Shown in pieces: positions 17,167-25,135 of a DNA stretch of 32,257 nucleotides (positions are counted from its first letter, which is position 1; each line of letters begins with the position of its first letter). Source of the DNA: Nitrospirales bacterium (GTDB taxonomy: Bacteria > Nitrospirota > Nitrospiria > Nitrospirales > UBA8639); assembly GCA_021604365.1 (NCBI GenBank), contig BQIZ01000021.1:1-32257 (forward strand). The letters run 5' to 3'. The notes under the pieces are model-generated. The model saw only the letters and a list, made by a program, of their open reading frames with translations. It was not told where the DNA came from and ran no database searches. The translations under genes and the position numbers were made by a program.

Positions 17167-19004
17167 TGGCATCCCATCCTGTCGTGGTGATTGGTGCGGG
17201 TCCAGCTGGTCTCACGGCGGCCTATGAGTTGGGGAAAAACAGTTCTTCCTCCCTCATCCTTGAGGCCGGGAAACAGGTAGGTGGTATATCGCAAACCGTC
17301 AATTATCGAGACTTCCGTTTTGATATCGGTGGCCACCGATTTTTCTCCAAAGTGCCGATGGTGACTGAGTTATGGAATGAAATCCTCGGTGACAACTTTC
17401 TCCTTCGACCTCGGATAAGCCGAATCCATTACAACCAGCATTTTTTTGACTATCCGCTGAAGGCCACCAATGCGTTGGCCGGACTGGGAGTCGTTGAGGC
17501 CCTCCTGGTCTGTTTCAGTTATGCCAAGACCAAGGTGTTTCCAAATGCCCAAGAGGATAATTTTGAACAATGGGTCATCAATCGTTTTGGATATCGCCTA
17601 TATCAGATATTTTTCAAAACCTACACGGAAAAGGTCTGGGGAATTTCCTGTACCGAGATATCCGCCGATTGGGCCGCGCAACGAATCAAAAACCTTTCTT
17701 TGAAAGAAGCGGTTCGCAATGCTCTACTTGGTCAAAGGGGTGGGAAGAAGGGTGAAATCGTGACCTCGCTCATTGAGCAGTTTCATTACCCTCGCCTGGG
17801 ACCGGGGATGATGTGGGAACGGTGCGAAGAATTGGTGGCTGGTTTTGGATCTCAGACATTAAAAGGCATTAAAGTCGAGCGTATCCGGCATCGCCATGGC
17901 CTGGTAGATTGTGTTTCCGGGCGAGCATCATCAGGGGAACATGTAGAATTCGAGGGCAGCGATTTTGTGTCGACGATGCCTCTTCGCGAGTTAATCGAGG
18001 CCATGGACCCTCAACCCCCTGCGAAGGTCGTGGAGGCTGCCCTTGGTCTGCGGTATCGGGATTATTTAACCGTGGTCCTGGTGGTTAACTGCGAGGACGT
18101 ATTCCCTGATAACTGGATCTATATCCATTCACCTGAAGTCAAAATGGGACGAATACAGAATTATAAAAATTGGAGCCCGTACATGGTGCCGGATCCCTCA
18201 CGGACTTCCCTGGGCCTTGAGTATTTTCTCTGGGACAAAGACGATGAATGGACATGGTCGAACGACCGGTTAATCGAATTCGGTACACGGGAATGTGCGC
18301 AACTCGGGCTCATTAATCCCCGCGATGTTGAAGACGGAACCGTGGTTCGTATGGAAAAGGCCTATCCGGTTTACGATCATCACTATCAGGATCATGTCCG
18401 GACGATTCGAGAGTATCTGGAAACATTTTCAAATCTTCAGACCATTGGACGAAATGGCCTGCATCGCTATAACAACCAGGATCATTCCATGGTAACAGGA
18501 GTGTATGCCGCGAGAAACATCATGGGTGAAACGCATCATGATGTATGGGCGGTCAATACGGAAAAGGAATACCATGAGGAGGGCCGTGCGACTTCGGTCA
18601 ATGTCGGCGATCGAATGGTGCCGATGCGGGTTAAGGAATACGTCGATGAACTTCCCATGGAAAACGAAGAAGAATTAATCGAGATTGTATTTGCCAAACT
18701 GGACCCTGTCGCTTTGGGTGTGGCTGTCGGTACCGTGAGCGGCCTCCTCATCTTGATCGGGACTGTAATTCTGGTTCTCAAAGGAGGACCGGTAGTGGGG
18801 CCAAACTTGTCTCTGCTTGGGAATTTTTTAATTGGATTTCAAGTGACATGGGGTGGTTCTCTTGTAGGTTTCCTAGAGGGAGGAATCGGGGGGTTTGCGA
18901 TAGGATACTCAGGAGCCTCACTCAGAAACTGGAGCATGAAGGCCTATGCGCAATTCATCCGGTGGCGAGAGGAAGCGAATCGTCGTCGTAATCTTCTAGA
19001 TTAG
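17166..19004 (+). CDS. UDP-galactopyranose mutase-like flavoprotein with membrane tail
   Basis: This 612-residue protein begins with a dinucleotide-binding fold, VVVIGAGPAGLTAAYEL (GAGPAG at 10-15), then LEAGKQVGGISQT and FDIGGHRFFSK. This pattern is shared by UDP-galactopyranose mutases and protoporphyrinogen-oxidase-like amine oxidases. EKVWGISCTEISADWAAQRI and a late FAD-binding segment (RYNNQDHSMVTGVYAARNI) support this. After about residue 510 comes a roughly 100-residue extension with two hydrophobic helices, absent from ordinary members. It is homologous to the next gene's product. The gene starts at GTG and overlaps the glycosyltransferase stop. It is probably a FAD enzyme acting on a nucleotide sugar or lipid-linked sugar at the membrane. 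The reaction is not determined, and UGM activity itself is uncertain. Confidence 0.85.
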   Translation: MASHPVVVIGAGPAGLTAAYELGKNSSSSLILEAGKQVGGISQTVNYRDFRFDIGGHRFFSKVPMVTELWNEILGDNFLLRPRISRIHYNQHFFDYPLKATNALAGLGVVEALLVCFSYAKTKVFPNAQEDNFEQWVINRFGYRLYQIFFKTYTEKVWGISCTEISADWAAQRIKNLSLKEAVRNALLGQRGGKKGEIVTSLIEQFHYPRLGPGMMWERCEELVAGFGSQTLKGIKVERIRHRHGLVDCVSGRASSGEHVEFEGSDFVSTMPLRELIEAMDPQPPAKVVEAALGLRYRDYLTVVLVVNCEDVFPDNWIYIHSPEVKMGRIQNYKNWSPYMVPDPSRTSLGLEYFLWDKDDEWTWSNDRLIEFGTRECAQLGLINPRDVEDGTVVRMEKAYPVYDHHYQDHVRTIREYLETFSNLQTIGRNGLHRYNNQDHSMVTGVYAARNIMGETHHDVWAVNTEKEYHEEGRATSVNVGDRMVPMRVKEYVDELPMENEEELIEIVFAKLDPVALGVAVGTVSGLLILIGTVILVLKGGPVVGPNLSLLGNFLIGFQVTWGGSLVGFLEGGIGGFAIGYSGASLRNWSMKAYAQFIRWREEANRRRNLLD

Positions 19005-19038
19005 CTATAAACAAGAGGCAGTGTCCTGGAGGGAAGAT

Positions 19039-19347
19039 ATGGGAACGGATTCCAAGAGTAATGAAGAGCTTAGCCGGGTTGTGGCCAAAATTCAGGGAGG
19101 GGTATTGGCAGTGGTTTGTGGGCTAATGGGTGGATTAGGGCTTTTTATCATGACGATTTGGCTTCTGCTCGAAGGCGGCGAACAGGTTGGATCCCACCTT
19201 CAGTTACTTTCTAACTTTTTCATTGGGTATTCAGTCACGTGGAAAGGGAGTCTGCTAGGCCTTTTTTACGGAGCACTCACTGGTGGGGTTCTGGGTTGGA
19301 CCATCGGGTTTATTTATAACAGAGTGGTGGGAATCCGAGGACGGTAA
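19039..19347 (+). CDS. Small membrane protein homologous to the flavoprotein tail
   Basis: The 102-residue protein consists of a short polar start, a hydrophobic helix (about 20-44), a loop EGGEQVGSHLQLLSNFFIGY and a second glycine-rich helix (about 70-93). It aligns end to end with the C-terminal extension of the preceding flavoprotein, sharing GG..VG..L.LL.NF.IG..VTW.GSL.G with the same spacing. The ATG at 19039 is chosen over a GTG at 19021 because GGAGGG (19028-19033) lies 5 bases before it. It sits 34 bases after the flavoprotein stop, so it is cotranscribed. It could form a heteromeric membrane unit with the flavoprotein tail. I know no assigned function. Confidence 0.85.
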   Translation: MGTDSKSNEELSRVVAKIQGGVLAVVCGLMGGLGLFIMTIWLLLEGGEQVGSHLQLLSNFFIGYSVTWKGSLLGLFYGALTGGVLGWTIGFIYNRVVGIRGR

Positions 19348-20042
19348 GCGGCATTCCTCAGGATTTTCTTGATTGAATACGGATAGTGAACGATTTCATC
19401 GTTTGCCAATCTGTAAAGGGAAAAAACGTTAGGGACTATCGTGTAGAGAAAAATTCAGAACACAAAAAATAATAAACCATGAAAATCCTGATCATGAAGG
19501 AATCCGGTTCTGTGGAAAACCATCTGGCTAAGGGCTTGCGAAAACGGACCAGGCAGGGTGAAGCTTTATTTGACCGACAAAATTTACCTCTGTTCTTGAT
19601 TAATCTTGAATGGCAAAGTAAATATTGCAATTCTGTCGCCTTTAAACGGCCTATTCATGGATATAACCAGGCCTACCATTCAAGTGTTCGGAAATTCAGG
19701 GGCAATCCACCATCTAGAAAAGGGGTGATGGTCCTCTGAATGGCGGGAGAACCAGGCACGTAAGTGCCCAACCAATTCTCGTGCCGCCGAATCAGGCCTT
19801 TCCTCTATACACATGAAGACAACCTAAAATTATCATTCGGTTAAACGGAGTGTTGCTTCATCCTCAGGCGGATTTGTCAGTGTAAGGCTTGAGAACCTAC
19901 CTATTGAAATATCAACTCACTGTCCGGAAAGTCCGATACTATTTGGGCGACACTGTCGTGGGCTGGTCTAGCGAGATGAAAAGTATCTTGGCTCAGATCT
20001 AAAGGCTCTTCACTCCCATTTTTCAATCAGGGAATCAACGGC
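19348..20042. other. Long intergenic stretch with possible gene remnants
   Basis: These 695 bases hold no gene I can support. A plus-strand frame at 19479-19739 (86 codons) lacks a Shine-Dalgarno and protein-like character. Near 19885-20001 a short stop-bounded frame reads as plausible protein (LKYQLTVRKVRYYLGDTVVG) and may be a remnant. A small hairpin GGCACgtaaGTGCC lies at 19755-19768. The gap splits the sugar genes (glycosyltransferase, flavoprotein) from the ligase/acyltransferase genes and may hide a promoter, not identified. Confidence 0.5.
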
Positions 20043-20885
20043 GTGATAAACGAAGGTGCGACCTACTGGGAATCCATAGCAGACGAATGGAAAAAGACAC
20101 GCCCGGATCAGCTCTGGAGAAAACATAGTGATACGGTTAATCAGTCCCTTCTTCTCCGTTGGCTTCCCGAACACCCATCTCCTCGGTTGCTAAAGACTGA
20201 TACGTTTGACGAAGCGGTGGGAGGGGGGCTTATTCAATTCCTGAAGACACGTGCTCACAAGATCGTTGGAATGGATCTCTCATTCCAGAATGTGCAATTG
20301 GCCTGTCCTAGGGATATGAGCATTCGTGGAGCATGCGCAGATGTGCGTCATCTTCCTTTCGGAGAGGAATCGTTCGATGTGGTGGTGTCCAATTCCACCT
20401 TGGACCATTTCCAAACCCTCGATGAGATCATTGTGAGTTTGCGGGAATTGCACCGGGTGCTTCGCAAAGACGGGCAGCTAATCCTGACATTGGACAATCC
20501 TGCTAATCCCATTATTGCCGCGCGTAACATTCTTCCATTCAAATTATTAAACCGGTTGGGTATTCTTCCCTACTATGTTGGAGCCACCTGTGGTCCCTGG
20601 CGATTACAGAAGTTGCTGCGGGAAATAGACTTCGAGGTGAGAGAGGTCACGGCAGTGCTTCATTGCCCGCGTATCTTCGCCGTACTCGCCGCCAAGCTCT
20701 TGTGCTCCTGCGCGAAGGGTTCTGTGCAACAACGATTTTTGCGTTGGCTGGAGGCATTTGAACATCTGTCGCGCTGGCCCACGCGGTATGTGACAGGGAA
20801 CTTTATTGCTGTCAGAGCTGAAAAAATAAATCCATCCGAGCGGGGTGTACCGAGATTAAATGATTTTTCTACAGAATGTTTGTGA
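20043..20885 (+). CDS. Class I SAM-dependent methyltransferase (MT1)
   Basis: This 280-residue protein has a Rossmann-type methyltransferase core: a motif I region (LLKTDTFDEAVGGGL, about 49-63), an acidic strand end (IVGMDLS, D78), motif II-like ADVRHLPFGEESFDVVVSNSTLDH (about 99-122) and LRELHRVLRKDGQLILTLDNPAN. Motif I departs from the common VLDxGCGxG: K-T-D-x-F-D-E stands in its place, a variant that I believe defines a recognised subgroup. The C-terminal 100 residues contain a hydrophobic stretch (IFAVLAAKLLCSC). The start is a GTG with AGGGA about 9 bases upstream. It heads the ligase/acyltransferase part of the cluster. The substrate is unknown. Confidence 0.85.
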   Translation: MINEGATYWESIADEWKKTRPDQLWRKHSDTVNQSLLLRWLPEHPSPRLLKTDTFDEAVGGGLIQFLKTRAHKIVGMDLSFQNVQLACPRDMSIRGACADVRHLPFGEESFDVVVSNSTLDHFQTLDEIIVSLRELHRVLRKDGQLILTLDNPANPIIAARNILPFKLLNRLGILPYYVGATCGPWRLQKLLREIDFEVREVTAVLHCPRIFAVLAAKLLCSCAKGSVQQRFLRWLEAFEHLSRWPTRYVTGNFIAVRAEKINPSERGVPRLNDFSTECL

Positions 20886-20991
20886 GTCGCGTCGTATGGG
20901 CGAACCTGGTTGGGCAGCGAGGCATTATTATTGCGCCCACGTTTTGTTGAATGAAAACAGAAGTAAGAGAAGAGACGCCGCATTATAACGA

Positions 20992-22293
20992 ATGATGTTG
21001 TTAGACGGATGGAAAACTTTTCGGTTAATTCGACAAGCTCTGGCTTCCAGTCGGTGGAGCCTGGTGGATCTACGTCAGGTACAGGAGGAGCGGATTCGGA
21101 TGCTCCTCAATCATGCCTACCATAACGTTCCACTCTATCGAAGGCTTTACAAGGAGGCGGGTTATCACCCTGAGGAATTTCGTTCTTTGGATGATATAGG
21201 GGAAATACCTATTCTTCAAAAGAATCGTCTCAAGCAAGCAAGTCCGGAGGAAGCTGTTGCACAGGGGATTGATCCACGTCAATGTGGAGTCGTTGAAACG
21301 AGCGGTTCGACAGGAACTCCCTTGCGGATCTTTCTTGGAGCCACAGATCAGCAGTGGCAGCGGGTGGTTGCCTGGCGCATTCTTTTCGAACATGGTTTCC
21401 GCTGGACTGACCGCACGCTTGAAATTCGCATGACTTTTGGTCGGCAGTTTTTCGTCCAACGGCTTGGTATCGCTCCAAAAGATTGGTGTTCGATTCTTGA
21501 CCCACCAGAGTTCTGGGCACAACGCATGGTTAAGACGAGGCCGGACGTGATCGTTGCAGGGGCAGGTACGCTGCATGCCTTGGCGGAAACTGTCCAAACG
21601 CTGGGGCTCAAGCTGCCCGCGCCCCGACTCATCGTCTCCGATAGTGAAACCCTCTCGCCGGCCACTCGCCAACTGGTTCGGGGTGCGCTCGGAAGGGATC
21701 CTGTCGATGTGTACGGGTTGGTTGAGCTTTCGAATTTCGCGTGGGAGTGCGAGCGTCGTTCTGGATTTCACGTAAGCGCTGATAGCCACATTGTGGAGGT
21801 TGCTGCGGATTCAGGGGAGCCTGGCCCAATCATCACCACAGCATTAGGCATGTGGACCATGCCGATGATTCGCTATGAAACAGGAGACCTAGCTGAGGTT
21901 GAAACCACACTATGTCCTTGTGGGCGCACTCTTCCTCTTCTTAGACGAATCTATGGACGCAGGGTAGATTCAGTCGCTTTGCAAGACGGCAGGCGAATCT
22001 TCTGGCCATTTTTTCACGAGGTCCTGGGGCGCTATGACGAGTTACGTCAGTGGAGAATTTTGCAAGATGAGATAAACGAAGTCCATCTCCAAATCGTTGT
22101 GCCCAATAGCGCTCACGGTCTTCTTTCGAAGATAGAATCGGATTTTCAAGCTGTCTTGCCTGGTGAAGTCCATCTGCGCGTTGAGCGAGTCGAAGCGATC
22201 CCGTTTAGCCCGGGAGAGAAGACCAGGATGATCATCTCGAAGGTTGGGACTGCAAATGAGCAACATCCTGACTCCGTGGGGCAAGAGCACTAG
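20992..22293 (+). CDS. PaaK/CapK-like adenylate-forming ligase 1
   Basis: This 433-residue protein of the phenylacetate-CoA ligase-like superfamily would activate a carboxylic acid with ATP. Visible motifs are the phosphate loop SGSTGTP (104-110), YGLVE (241-245), RYETGDL (294-300) and the catalytic lysine in GEKTR (K410). A Cys pair CPCGR (308-312) with WECERR (251-256) resembles the metal-binding cysteines of PaaK-like proteins. It lacks a fused carrier or thioesterase domain. The FEHGFRW segment (132-138) is shared with the next gene. The ATG is one base before the ATG at 20993-20995 set; two adjacent ATGs (20992 and 20995) are possible. It ends directly against the next start. The substrate is not predictable by eye. 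Confidence 0.88.
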   Translation: MMLLDGWKTFRLIRQALASSRWSLVDLRQVQEERIRMLLNHAYHNVPLYRRLYKEAGYHPEEFRSLDDIGEIPILQKNRLKQASPEEAVAQGIDPRQCGVVETSGSTGTPLRIFLGATDQQWQRVVAWRILFEHGFRWTDRTLEIRMTFGRQFFVQRLGIAPKDWCSILDPPEFWAQRMVKTRPDVIVAGAGTLHALAETVQTLGLKLPAPRLIVSDSETLSPATRQLVRGALGRDPVDVYGLVELSNFAWECERRSGFHVSADSHIVEVAADSGEPGPIITTALGMWTMPMIRYETGDLAEVETTLCPCGRTLPLLRRIYGRRVDSVALQDGRRIFWPFFHEVLGRYDELRQWRILQDEINEVHLQIVVPNSAHGLLSKIESDFQAVLPGEVHLRVERVEAIPFSPGEKTRMIISKVGTANEQHPDSVGQEH

Positions 22294-23634
22294 ATGGAAA
22301 TTCTTCGAACATGGAAGTACCTAATGGATCTGAGGTCGAACGTCACACGCTCTCCTGCAAATCTCAGATGGTTGCAAGATCGTTTGTTCCGCGACGCTAT
22401 CATCCATGCCTACGACAACGTCCCCTTTTACCGGCGTGTTTGGGACGAAGCGGGTGTAGATGTCCAAGCCATTCGAGGCATTCAAGATCTGGATCGAATT
22501 CCAATCATCACCGCTCCCCTGGTGCGAGAATCTGCAAGACTTGGTGAGTTGCTGGCGCGGGGAGTGGACACCTCATCCTGCACTTATCTTGAGACAAGCG
22601 GCTCATCAGGTGCAGCACTACGGATTTGGAAACGGCCGCTCGAGGAACGGGTGCGAAGAGCCGTGGGACTGCGAATATGGTTTGAACACGGATTTCGTTG
22701 GCGCCATAACACGGCGCAATTTCAGATAAAGCCGGGTCCCTCGCACATACTGCAACACTTCGGTATTTCTCGGAAGACGTGGATCTCGACGGAACGATCC
22801 ATCGAGGACCAGTTGGCACAATTGTTGGAGGCAAAGGCTGATGTAGTGGTTGGAACGGCGACAGCCCTTCGCCGCATTGCGCGAGCGAGCGAGGCGGTTC
22901 AGGGCGCACTTAAACGGCCCCGTGTGGTGTTTTGCGCAGGAGAGCTGGTGGATGCTGAAACCCGTCAATTGGTCACCAGAGTCTTCGGCCGTGAACCGGT
23001 CGGGCTGTATGGCCAGACCGAGGTCGGGTATATCGCCTGGCAATGCGAACACCGTGGGTCGTTCCATGTGAATGCGGATACACATTTTGTTGAAGTATTG
23101 CGGGATGGGATACCGGCCCATCCGGGCGAATTAGGGACAATTGTCGTGACAGATTTGCGCGCCCGGACCATGCCACTCATACGTTACAACACGGCTGATC
23201 TGGCAATAGCTGCATCAGGTGGATGTTCCTGCGGCCGGCAACTGCCTCTGATGGGTTCAATTGAAGGGCGGGAACGAGCCTCAATTTTACTCGGAGACGG
23301 GCGTCTCCTTACAACCCGAAAGATACTTGACCACCTCGCGGGAACACTCCGCCTCGGAGAGTTCCGCCTGTACCAGGAAAGCCTAAAGAAGTTTCGGCTC
23401 GAGCTCACCTGCCACGCCCTCGTCGGCCATCCAGGGATCGAGGACGTAGACCCCGGTTCGCATGTCCATCTGACTATTCTGGGTCATCTACGAAAGCTCC
23501 TTGGTGAGGTCGATCTATCAATCAGGATTGTTCAGGCATGGCCGGCAGATGGCACGGGAAAGACTCATGCAATCTTTTCGGGGGTCAATCTCAATGAGGA
23601 TTCTCTCAGAGACACCACGGGAGCGGCGTCTTGA
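22294..23634 (+). CDS. PaaK/CapK-like adenylate-forming ligase 2
   Basis: This 446-residue paralogue of the preceding ligase starts at the base after its stop. Motifs are TSGSSG (101-106), YGQTE (239-243), RYNTADL (297-303), CSCGR (311-315) and the lysine in GTGKTH (K423). The residue after the threonine of the 'TGD' motif is Ala rather than Gly, unlike the other two ligases in the window, which may alter activity. The FEHGFRW segment (130-136) is identical to that in ligase 1, pointing to tandem duplication followed by divergence. Like ligase 1 it is a stand-alone enzyme and presumably cytoplasmic. The GNAT gene follows after a 97-base gap. Confidence 0.88.
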   Translation: MEILRTWKYLMDLRSNVTRSPANLRWLQDRLFRDAIIHAYDNVPFYRRVWDEAGVDVQAIRGIQDLDRIPIITAPLVRESARLGELLARGVDTSSCTYLETSGSSGAALRIWKRPLEERVRRAVGLRIWFEHGFRWRHNTAQFQIKPGPSHILQHFGISRKTWISTERSIEDQLAQLLEAKADVVVGTATALRRIARASEAVQGALKRPRVVFCAGELVDAETRQLVTRVFGREPVGLYGQTEVGYIAWQCEHRGSFHVNADTHFVEVLRDGIPAHPGELGTIVVTDLRARTMPLIRYNTADLAIAASGGCSCGRQLPLMGSIEGRERASILLGDGRLLTTRKILDHLAGTLRLGEFRLYQESLKKFRLELTCHALVGHPGIEDVDPGSHVHLTILGHLRKLLGEVDLSIRIVQAWPADGTGKTHAIFSGVNLNEDSLRDTTGAAS

Positions 23635-23731
23635 AGCGCGACAATATCATGATTGTGTGGAAACTACGACAGAGGGAACCTTGCGACTGTGGTTGCGGCC
23701 AGTCGAAACAAAAACAGCGGGCACGGACAGG

Positions 23732-24895
23732 ATGAATCATTTAAAAAACATGATGATAGAGTGGGTCATCTCCCGCCTTTCCGGCAAGGCACAAACCTTG
23801 ATTCCGCGATATGGTTTTTACGCGTGGGCGTGCCTGGGGTTACGAGGGGTCCCGGTTGCGTTGTTGAGGGGGCCCACCCTTCAATCCGGGCAAATTGGGA
23901 CACTATTGGTGGCGGGCCATGATCCCTGGGTTGCCTATTTGCCAAACAGGTTTTTCGTGGGGGAGCCGCAACGCGAGCTGGTAGGAAATGTGTCCTTACG
24001 GGACCTGCCGGCTCTGCTAGATCGCCTGCATGAAGCAGCCGATCTGACTATCGTTCGTGCAGACCGATTGTCAGCGGAAAAATTCTTCGGAAGAGACTAT
24101 CTCGCCGTTCCTGAATGGATTGACATGCGGCTCGCCGTTCCTGGGGATCTCGATGAGTTGGTGCGTAGGAATCGAAGTATCCGCGAGGATATGCGTCTGG
24201 TCCGCAAACATCAGTTGCAGCCATTGGTCACCGAAGGGGAGGAGCGATTTGACGAGTTTTTTGATTCCATGTACGTCCCTTTCTCGAGAGACCGTCACGG
24301 AACCATGGCCATCATCAAAGGCCGGCAGGAATTGCGGCGCTTTATCCGAAAAGGGGGAATCCTCTGGGTTATGAGAGATCATCAGCCACTTGCGGGTGTT
24401 CTCTATGAACGAAATCAGGACACATTTAACCTTTTGGCCATAGGCATGGCTTCGGGTGAACTCCCGCTGAAAAAAAGAGGAATTATGGCCGCGCTCTACT
24501 ATTACAGCATCCAGCATGCCCGCCAGTCGGGGTTTGCTGAGGTAAATTTTAGAGCCGCTCGGTCTTCCCTGCATGACGGATTGCTTCGCTATAAACGAAA
24601 ATGGGGAAATGCTCTGTTTGACAATCCTAATTCGTATTTTGATCTGATGATCCGTTGGAATAGCGTAAACGGCGTAGTGAAGGACTTTTTCTCTCACACG
24701 GGCCTTATCTTTCGGGACAATGGAGGCTTGTCTGCAATCCATGCGGACGAATCACAGAGTCGCCGATCTCTCTGGATTGAAGGGCTCCATCGGCTCTACC
24801 TCCTGACTGAGTCCGGTCGCCAACCGATGATAGATGAGGGAGTTCCCTTTAAGCGTAACCGGAGTCACACCCGATTCTCATCGACCCTTTCATGA
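23732..24895 (+). CDS. FemAB/BioF2-like GNAT acyltransferase 1
   Basis: The 387-residue protein has a variable N-terminal half and a GNAT-fold C-terminal half of the FemAB/BioF2-like type. This includes RNRSIREDMRLVRKHQL (about 147-162), MYVPFSRDRHG (180-190), LAGVLYERNQDTFNLLAIG and the closing segment SLHDGLLRYKRKWGNAL (279-295). It closely resembles the product at 28956-30260 along its length. The open frame extends upstream to 23501 and would overlap the ligase gene by 134 bases. I chose the ATG at 23732 because the resulting N-terminus matches the paralogue in length. It probably transfers an acyl or aminoacyl group to an amine; donor and acceptor are unknown. Confidence 0.82.
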   Translation: MNHLKNMMIEWVISRLSGKAQTLIPRYGFYAWACLGLRGVPVALLRGPTLQSGQIGTLLVAGHDPWVAYLPNRFFVGEPQRELVGNVSLRDLPALLDRLHEAADLTIVRADRLSAEKFFGRDYLAVPEWIDMRLAVPGDLDELVRRNRSIREDMRLVRKHQLQPLVTEGEERFDEFFDSMYVPFSRDRHGTMAIIKGRQELRRFIRKGGILWVMRDHQPLAGVLYERNQDTFNLLAIGMASGELPLKKRGIMAALYYYSIQHARQSGFAEVNFRAARSSLHDGLLRYKRKWGNALFDNPNSYFDLMIRWNSVNGVVKDFFSHTGLIFRDNGGLSAIHADESQSRRSLWIEGLHRLYLLTESGRQPMIDEGVPFKRNRSHTRFSSTLS

Positions 24896-24911
24896 TGCTT
24901 GAGGAAGCATC
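24894..24911 (+). terminator. Hairpin at the stop of GNAT 1
   Basis: GATGCTT (24894-24900) and AAGCATC (24905-24911) form a perfect 7-bp stem around GAGG, starting within the stop codon. No T-run follows, so it is at best a weak or factor-dependent terminator or an mRNA 3' stabiliser. Confidence 0.35.
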
Positions 24912-24996
24912 GAGGGCCCTATCAACATTCCCCACTTTGGGCCGATGATCAGTAAGGATACCTGTTGTGACGAGATACGAGGTTCAAAAAAATCCT

Positions 24997-25025
24997 TTGC
25001 CTAGAGAATTGTTTCTGACTATAGG
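24997..25025 (+). promoter_or_regulatory. Candidate sigma-70 promoter for asnB
   Basis: TTGCCT (24997-25002) and TATAGG (25020-25025) are separated by 17 bases, with an A-tract just upstream that could act as an UP-like element. It stands about 110 bases before the asnB ATG in the largest gap of the ligase/acyltransferase part. Each box matches consensus at 4 of 6 positions. Confidence 0.35.
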
Positions 25026-25135
25026 AATGCGCTGTAACCAGCCGTTAATTTGAAACCCATCAACTAGGACCCGGACCAAACGCATTTTACCGAGGGTTGG
25101 CTAGTGATACGCGACACACAAGAGTAGGAGTACCT

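Noticed and set aside
19479-19739. Plus-strand ORF of 86 codons in the gap before MT1
   Set aside because: No Shine-Dalgarno, unbalanced composition, no recognisable fold, and not in an operon arrangement with either neighbour.
21070-21789. Minus-strand ORF of 239 codons
   Set aside because: It lies entirely inside ligase 1 on the opposite strand. The plus-strand product has all ligase motifs, so this is a shadow frame.
23501-23731. N-terminal extension of GNAT 1 overlapping ligase 2
   Set aside because: It would overlap the ligase gene by 134 bases. The paralogue at 28956 has no such extension, and the ATG at 23732 gives matching N-termini.
24071-24742. Minus-strand ORF of 223 codons
   Set aside because: It is antisense to GNAT 1, which has a conserved paralogue in the window; no independent coding signal.
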